Assembly (NCBI GenBank): GCA_002401565.1
Contig: NVTL01000024.1
Coordinates: 1 to 13,509, forward strand
Direction of reading: 5' to 3'
Origin: Rhodospirillaceae bacterium
Lineage (GTDB): Bacteria; Pseudomonadota; Alphaproteobacteria; Rhodospirillales; Magnetovibrionaceae
Length of the DNA stretch: 13,509 bases
The translations under genes were made by a program, and so were the position numbers. Within the stretch, counting starts at the first letter, position 1; each line of letters opens with the position of its first letter. Shown one piece after another: positions 10,192 to 13,509 of this stretch. The notes beneath the pieces are model-generated. The model was not told the DNA's origin. It was given only the letters and a program-made list of their open reading frames with translations, and did no database searches.

Positions 10192-12154
10192 TGCGAATTT
10201 GCATCAAGAAGTTATCAACTTGGGACCGCAAAAGTTCAGATTGCTGCGATAATTCGGTCGCGGCGCCTTGAATTTCCGTAGCCGCAGAGCCAGATTCACT
10301 CGCCACTTGAGTGACGCTTTGAATGGTTTCAGAAACTTCGCGTGTGCCGCTGGACGCCAATTCAACGTTGCGAGCAATTTCTTGGGTCGCCGCCCCTTGT
10401 TCTTCGACCGACACAGCAATAGAAGACGTGTTCTCGCTGATTTGGTTGATGATGGTGCCAATCGAACTGATCGCTGCCACGGCTTCTTGCGTTGCCCCTT
10501 GAATACCACTGATTTGGGCGGAAATTTCTTCGGTGGCTTTGGCCGTTTGATTGGCCAGATTCTTGACTTCAGAAGCCACCACGGCAAAGCCCTTGCCGGC
10601 TTCACCAGCCCGCGCGGCTTCGATGGTTGCATTCAGCGCCAACAGGTTGGTTTGGTCAGCAATATCGGTGATCATCGCCACCACTTCGCCAATTTTATCA
10701 GCTGCCTGGGCGAGGCCTTGAACTTTTTCGTTCGCGCCTTCGACTTCGGCTACCGCATCATCAGCAATTTTGGTGGACCTGGACACCTGATTGGAAATTT
10801 CAGAAATAGACGCTGAAAGTTCTTCTGCCGCACTGGCGACGGTTTGCACGTTGATCGAAGCTTCTTCAGCGGCCGAAGACACAATACCCGATTGAGAGCT
10901 GGTTTGTTGTGCCATAGACGCCATGGAATCCGATGATGATTGCAATTGTGTCGAAGCCGCAGATACAGAGCTCACAATGCCCCCAACATTAGTTTCAAAG
11001 TCGCTGGCCATATCCAACATCATTTGACGTTTTTCTTCGTTTGCGCGGTGCTCAGCTTGCAAATGTTCTTCTTCTAATTTTTTCACGCGAATGGCGTTTT
11101 CTTTAAAGACCTGCACCGCATGGGCCATTTCGCCAATTTCGTCATTGCGTTTTTGCGCGGGAACATGGGTTTCTAAGTCATTTTTAGCAATTTTATTCAT
11201 CGCTGCCGTCATTACGACAATTGGTTTTGAAATAGATTTATTCATAAAGAACGCGATCACCATGGATGACAACAACGCAATGAGCACGGCAATCAAAGAG
11301 CCTTTGGTTGCCAAATCAAGCTCGGCTTCAAAGAAGGTGCGATCAACCGCAATCACAACAACACCCAAAGGCTTGCCACTGTAATCCATGATCGGTGTCG
11401 CCATCAACGCATGAGCCACGCCGTTGATGTCGGCGTGGGGCAATTCAACTTCACCCTTGGTGGCGTCTTTTAACCATGGACTATCCAATTTAAAGAAGTC
11501 TTTGGGGTATGTTGTAGCAAAGGTACTGAATTTTCCGTCCCGCAGCACCAGCAACGTGGCTTCTGCATTGGTGTTTTTCTTAAATTCATCAAAGAACGGT
11601 TGACCAAAAGACAGGCCAAATTCAACCGACCCCGTATGTTTGCCATCGTTAAACATCGGCGTAACACCGCGCATGCCCAAACCTGCGACACCAACTTCTA
11701 ATCCACTGATCTTCTGTTTTGTACGGTTTGTTTGGACAACGGTTTTGCGAAAGCCCGACAAATCATCGCCAAATTTCTTGAGTTTATGAATACGTAAAAA
11801 AGAAGTCGCCGGTGCCGTATGAAATTGGAACTGTCGCACGCCATGTTCTTTTTTCAATCCCGGAAAACCTTCGGCAAAGAGCGCCGTCAACTGATCACGA
11901 TCACGGGCTGCAAAAGCCTTTTGGGCTAGGGGAATATTGGCAACCATGTCCGCCATGGTCAAAGCTCGTCCAGCCTCGGCATGTAGAGAGCCCTTAAATT
12001 CTTGGACATAGGCGCGAAGTTCACGTTGCTCTGCTCCGGCAACGATTTCACCTTCAATCTTATAATTGACGCCGACCACAATAAGAGCCGTAGACACGGC
12101 AACAAATAACAGCGCGGCGCCCAGTCTTAAACTAATTTTGACGGATGAAAACAT
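10184..12154 (-). CDS. Methyl-accepting chemotaxis protein with a dCache_3-like periplasmic sensor
   Basis: A transmembrane chemoreceptor of 656 residues from the chosen start. First membrane helix about 12-31, periplasmic ligand-binding region about 32-284, second helix about 285-304, HAMP about 305-357, then a long coiled-coil signalling domain whose hairpin tip IADQTNLLALNATIEAARAG (about 498-517) binds CheA/CheW. The periplasmic stretch FLRIHKLKKFGDDLSGFRKT followed by GLEVG...GLGMRGVTPMF and GSVEFGLSFG resembles the double-Cache type called dCache_3; the ligand is unknown. No CheR/CheB-binding pentapeptide is seen at the C-terminus (FLMQIRNG). The frame is open to an ATG at 12223, but AGGAGA (12161-12166) is spaced correctly only for the ATG at 12154. 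It has its own terminator and separates lpxC from bamD, suggesting insertion into a conserved region. Confidence 0.95.
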   Translation of the reverse strand: MFSSVKISLRLGAALLFVAVSTALIVVGVNYKIEGEIVAGAEQRELRAYVQEFKGSLHAEAGRALTMADMVANIPLAQKAFAARDRDQLTALFAEGFPGLKKEHGVRQFQFHTAPATSFLRIHKLKKFGDDLSGFRKTVVQTNRTKQKISGLEVGVAGLGMRGVTPMFNDGKHTGSVEFGLSFGQPFFDEFKKNTNAEATLLVLRDGKFSTFATTYPKDFFKLDSPWLKDATKGEVELPHADINGVAHALMATPIMDYSGKPLGVVVIAVDRTFFEAELDLATKGSLIAVLIALLSSMVIAFFMNKSISKPIVVMTAAMNKIAKNDLETHVPAQKRNDEIGEMAHAVQVFKENAIRVKKLEEEHLQAEHRANEEKRQMMLDMASDFETNVGGIVSSVSAASTQLQSSSDSMASMAQQTSSQSGIVSSAAEEASINVQTVASAAEELSASISEISNQVSRSTKIADDAVAEVEGANEKVQGLAQAADKIGEVVAMITDIADQTNLLALNATIEAARAGEAGKGFAVVASEVKNLANQTAKATEEISAQISGIQGATQEAVAAISSIGTIINQISENTSSIAVSVEEQGAATQEIARNVELASSGTREVSETIQSVTQVASESGSAATEIQGAATELSQQSELLRSQVDNFLMQIRNG

Positions 12155-12160
12155 AACCAT

Positions 12161-12166
12161 TCTCCT
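12161..12166 (-). promoter_or_regulatory. Strong SD that fixes the chemoreceptor start
   Basis: AGGAGA on the minus strand directly touches the ATG at 12160 (spacing zero, unusable) and lies six bases before the ATG at 12154, the ideal distance. The longer frame from 12223 has no comparable SD and would place a charged extension before the first membrane helix. Confidence 0.75.
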
Positions 12167-12253
12167 GATGAATTGACCGAATTTCGGCAACACATACATC
12201 AGGATTTTTCTGTTGTAAAACAAATACTGAAGGGCAACGTGAAAGTTATCTAT

Positions 12254-12279
12254 GTATGATTAATTCAATAAAATCATAC
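12254..12279. promoter_or_regulatory. 8-bp inverted repeat between lpxC and the chemoreceptor gene
   Basis: GTATGATT (12254-12261) and AATCATAC (12272-12279) are perfectly complementary with a 10-base loop, in an AT-rich 92-base gap. It lies about 36 bases after the lpxC stop and about 100 bases before the chemoreceptor start. There is no U-tract on the minus strand, so it is at best a weak terminator for lpxC; it may be an operator for the chemoreceptor gene. I see no convincing -35/-10 or sigma28 motif in this gap. Confidence 0.3.
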
Positions 12280-12315
12280 CATTAGTTAGTTTTAACTAGT
12301 CTGTTTAGTCGGATA

Positions 12316-13293
12316 TTAAGCGGTTGCTGGGCTGGCGGCCACGGTGGCTTTGTTCAATGCGCCGGCACCTGTATTTTGCGAAGCCATACGGCTGCTGTCG
12401 TCAATCATATGGACAATTTCATAATTTGAAGAATCAGAGAACAAAACGTTCAGCAATTGATTGTTCAAGGCATGGCCCGAACGAACACCCGAATAGTGAC
12501 CTTGGATAGGATTGCCCGCCAAATAAAGATCGCCAACTGCATCCAAAATTTTGTGACGAACAAATTCATCATCAAAGCGCAGGCCTTCTTCGTTCATGAT
12601 TTTATCACCACTGATGACAACGGCATTATCAAGTGATCCGCCCTTGGCAAGACCAGCAGCCCACAAAGCTTCGACTTCGTGCATGAAACCAAATGTACGA
12701 GCGCGGGCGATTTCATCTTTAAAGACGCCATCGTTTAGACCGACCGAGAAATCTTGGCTGGCGATAACCGGGCTGGCGAAATCAATGGCGAAATCCAACG
12801 CGAAGCCATCGGCGGCGGTCAGCGTGGCTGTTTTATCGTCTTGGGTGATGGAGACGGTTTTCAAAATACGAATGACTTTACGCGGGGCGTCTTGTTCAAC
12901 AACACCCGCACAATCAATCAAGAAAAGAAAAGGAGCCGCACTGCCATCCATGATGGGCACTTCGGCACCGCCCACTTCGACGGTGACGTTATCGATGCCT
13001 GCACCGGACAAAGCCGCCATCAGGTGTTCAACAGTGCCAATTGTTTTTCCAGTTTCAGAACCAATCGTGGTGCACAGACGGGTATCGCAAACGTTATCAT
13101 AAGCAGCCTTGATTTCGGCGCCTTCGCCCGCAACGTCCGTGCGGCGAAACGTGATGCCCGCATCAATGTCAGCCGGCAACAAGGTCATGGTAACTTTTTC
13201 ACCGGAATGCAAGCCGATGCCCGTGCAACTGATGGCACTTTTCAAGGTTTTTTGCTTGATGGTCATGACTGGTTTATCCAATTTCTTACCCAC
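12316..13293 (-). CDS. lpxC: UDP-3-O-acyl-N-acetylglucosamine deacetylase LpxC
   Basis: A 325-residue zinc amidase making the committed step of lipid A synthesis in the cytoplasm. The fold starts at [19 protein letters not shown]. Active-site residues align with E. coli: Glu89-His90 in TVEHLMAAL (E78/H79), His247 and Asp251 in [10 protein letters not shown] (H238/D242, zinc ligands), and His274 in SGHALNN (H265), with the same 27-residue spacing between the last two histidines. [10 protein letters not shown] and [10 protein letters not shown] are also typical. The GTG at 13293 adds nine residues relative to the ATG at 13266 (MTIKQKTLK), which matches the E. coli N-terminus better; both have weak SDs, so the start is uncertain. 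A terminator separates it from ftsZ, so it probably has its own promoter. The last 15 residues ([15 protein letters not shown] region) look disordered. Confidence 0.98.
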   Translation of the reverse strand: MGKKLDKPVMTIKQKTLKSAISCTGIGLHSGEKVTMTLLPADIDAGITFRRTDVAGEGAEIKAAYDNVCDTRLCTTIGSETGKTIGTVEHLMAALSGAGIDNVTVEVGGAEVPIMDGSAAPFLFLIDCAGVVEQDAPRKVIRILKTVSITQDDKTATLTAADGFALDFAIDFASPVIASQDFSVGLNDGVFKDEIARARTFGFMHEVEALWAAGLAKGGSLDNAVVISGDKIMNEEGLRFDDEFVRHKILDAVGDLYLAGNPIQGHYSGVRSGHALNNQLLNVLFSDSSNYEIVHMIDDSSRMASQNTGAGALNKATVAASPATA

Positions 13294-13308
13294 GGAAGTC
13301 TCACTTTC

Positions 13309-13330
13309 TTGACTGCTAATTTTGACTGCT
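13309..13330. repeat. 9-bp direct repeat in the lpxC leader
   Basis: TTGACTGCT occurs at 13309-13317 and again at 13322-13330, a 13-base period (AGCAGTCAA on the minus strand). It lies between the proposed lpxC -10 box and the lpxC start, so it would fall at or just after the transcription start. Two same-facing copies 13 bases apart could be a tandem binding site or a small duplication. Confidence 0.45.
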
Positions 13331-13332
13331 TA

Positions 13333-13338
13333 TTTATA
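13333..13338 (-). promoter_or_regulatory. Possible -10 element of an lpxC promoter
   Basis: TATAAA on the minus strand (5 of 6 match TATAAT), within an AT-rich stretch after the ftsZ terminator and about 40 bases before the lpxC start. No good -35 is visible at 16-18 bases; the best alignment there is CTTTTG. A promoter is expected here because ftsZ transcription should stop at 13366-13408. Confidence 0.35.
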
Positions 13339-13357
13339 TTTTTGGTTCGCCACCCCA

Positions 13358-13408
13358 AAAGAAAAGAGCGCTTCAGTTATGGGTATACCACCCTCACCTG
13401 AAGCGCTC
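13358..13408 (-). terminator. Rho-independent terminator after ftsZ
   Basis: Perfect 11-bp stem: GAGCGCTTCAG (13366-13376) with CTGAAGCGCTC (13398-13408). The 21-base loop contains a further small dyad, GGTATACC (13382-13389). On the minus strand it is followed by TTTTCTTTT (13365-13357). It begins about 50 bases after the ftsZ stop and should uncouple lpxC from the division-gene transcript. Confidence 0.88.
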
Positions 13409-13458
13409 AAATCAAACAGTGTTACCTTTTGTTACAGTCTATTGGACTTCAAAGGGCC

Positions 13459-13509
13459 TTAATTGGCTTGCCGCCGCAAAAAGGCCGGAATGTCCAAAAG
13501 ATTAGGCTC
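13459..13509 (-). CDS. ftsZ: Cell division protein FtsZ, C-terminal end (5' part outside window)
   Basis: Seventeen codons read on the minus strand from the window edge to a TAA at 13461-13459: EPNLLDIPAFLRRQAN. This is the conserved C-terminal tail of alphaproteobacterial FtsZ, the peptide that binds membrane tethers and regulators such as FtsA. The place directly upstream of lpxC matches the end of the dcw division cluster in this class. Only this tail is visible; the GTPase domain lies outside. It is too short for most ORF finders. Confidence 0.9.
   Translation of the reverse strand, partial: EPNLLDIPAFLRRQAN

Noticed and set aside
12596..13401. Two long plus-strand frames (168 and 215 codons) antisense to lpxC
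   Set aside because: Both are mirror frames of lpxC, whose active-site residues are intact on the minus strand. Neither has a plausible SD or domain.

Overview
The window reads as chromosomal core DNA from an alphaproteobacterium, most likely a Rhodospirillales-type lineage, with roughly balanced base composition. The case rests on three things. The F0 operon (atpI-atpB-atpE-atpF'-atpF) has a separate b' gene and no F1 genes after atpF. The last 17 residues of FtsZ end in the alphaproteobacterial tail LLDIPAFLRRQAN. The minus-strand order ftsZ, lpxC, bamD, recN, ligA is the usual alphaproteobacterial cell-division/envelope/repair neighbourhood. No genus can be assigned from the sequence alone.

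Plus strand, 1-4421: the 3' part of smc (chromosome condensation ATPase; hinge and N-terminal head lie upstream), then the F0 genes of the proton ATP synthase: atpI (assembly factor), atpB (subunit a), atpE (c ring), atpF' (b') and atpF (b). Two places in the operon hold non-coding structure. The 211-base atpI-atpB gap contains an irregular inverted repeat. The atpE-atpF' gap contains a perfect 10-bp hairpin with a UACG tetraloop, probably connected with the higher dose of subunit c. A bidirectional Rho-independent terminator closes the operon and also serves the convergent minus-strand transcript.

Minus strand, 13509-4422, read right to left: the end of ftsZ with its own terminator; lpxC (lipid A synthesis) with a probable promoter of its own; a methyl-accepting chemotaxis protein with a strong SD and a strong terminator; then a tight set of genes bamD-recN-ligA-small unknown-GST that looks like one operon. 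A good sigma70-type promoter with an overlapping dyad lies upstream of bamD. The bamD set links outer-membrane assembly, double-strand-break repair and DNA ligation. recN and ligA overlap by ATGA, and the last two genes are only 5 bases apart.

The chemoreceptor separates lpxC from bamD, which are often close neighbours in this class, so it is the best candidate for a lineage-specific insertion. There are no tRNA or rRNA genes, CRISPR arrays, insertion sequences, phage genes or recognisable defence or biosynthetic clusters. No gene-free stretch exceeds 300 bases. I found no undescribed system. The points worth a second look are small regulatory structures, the signal-peptide-like start of b', the inserted chemoreceptor and one unrecognised 88-residue protein.
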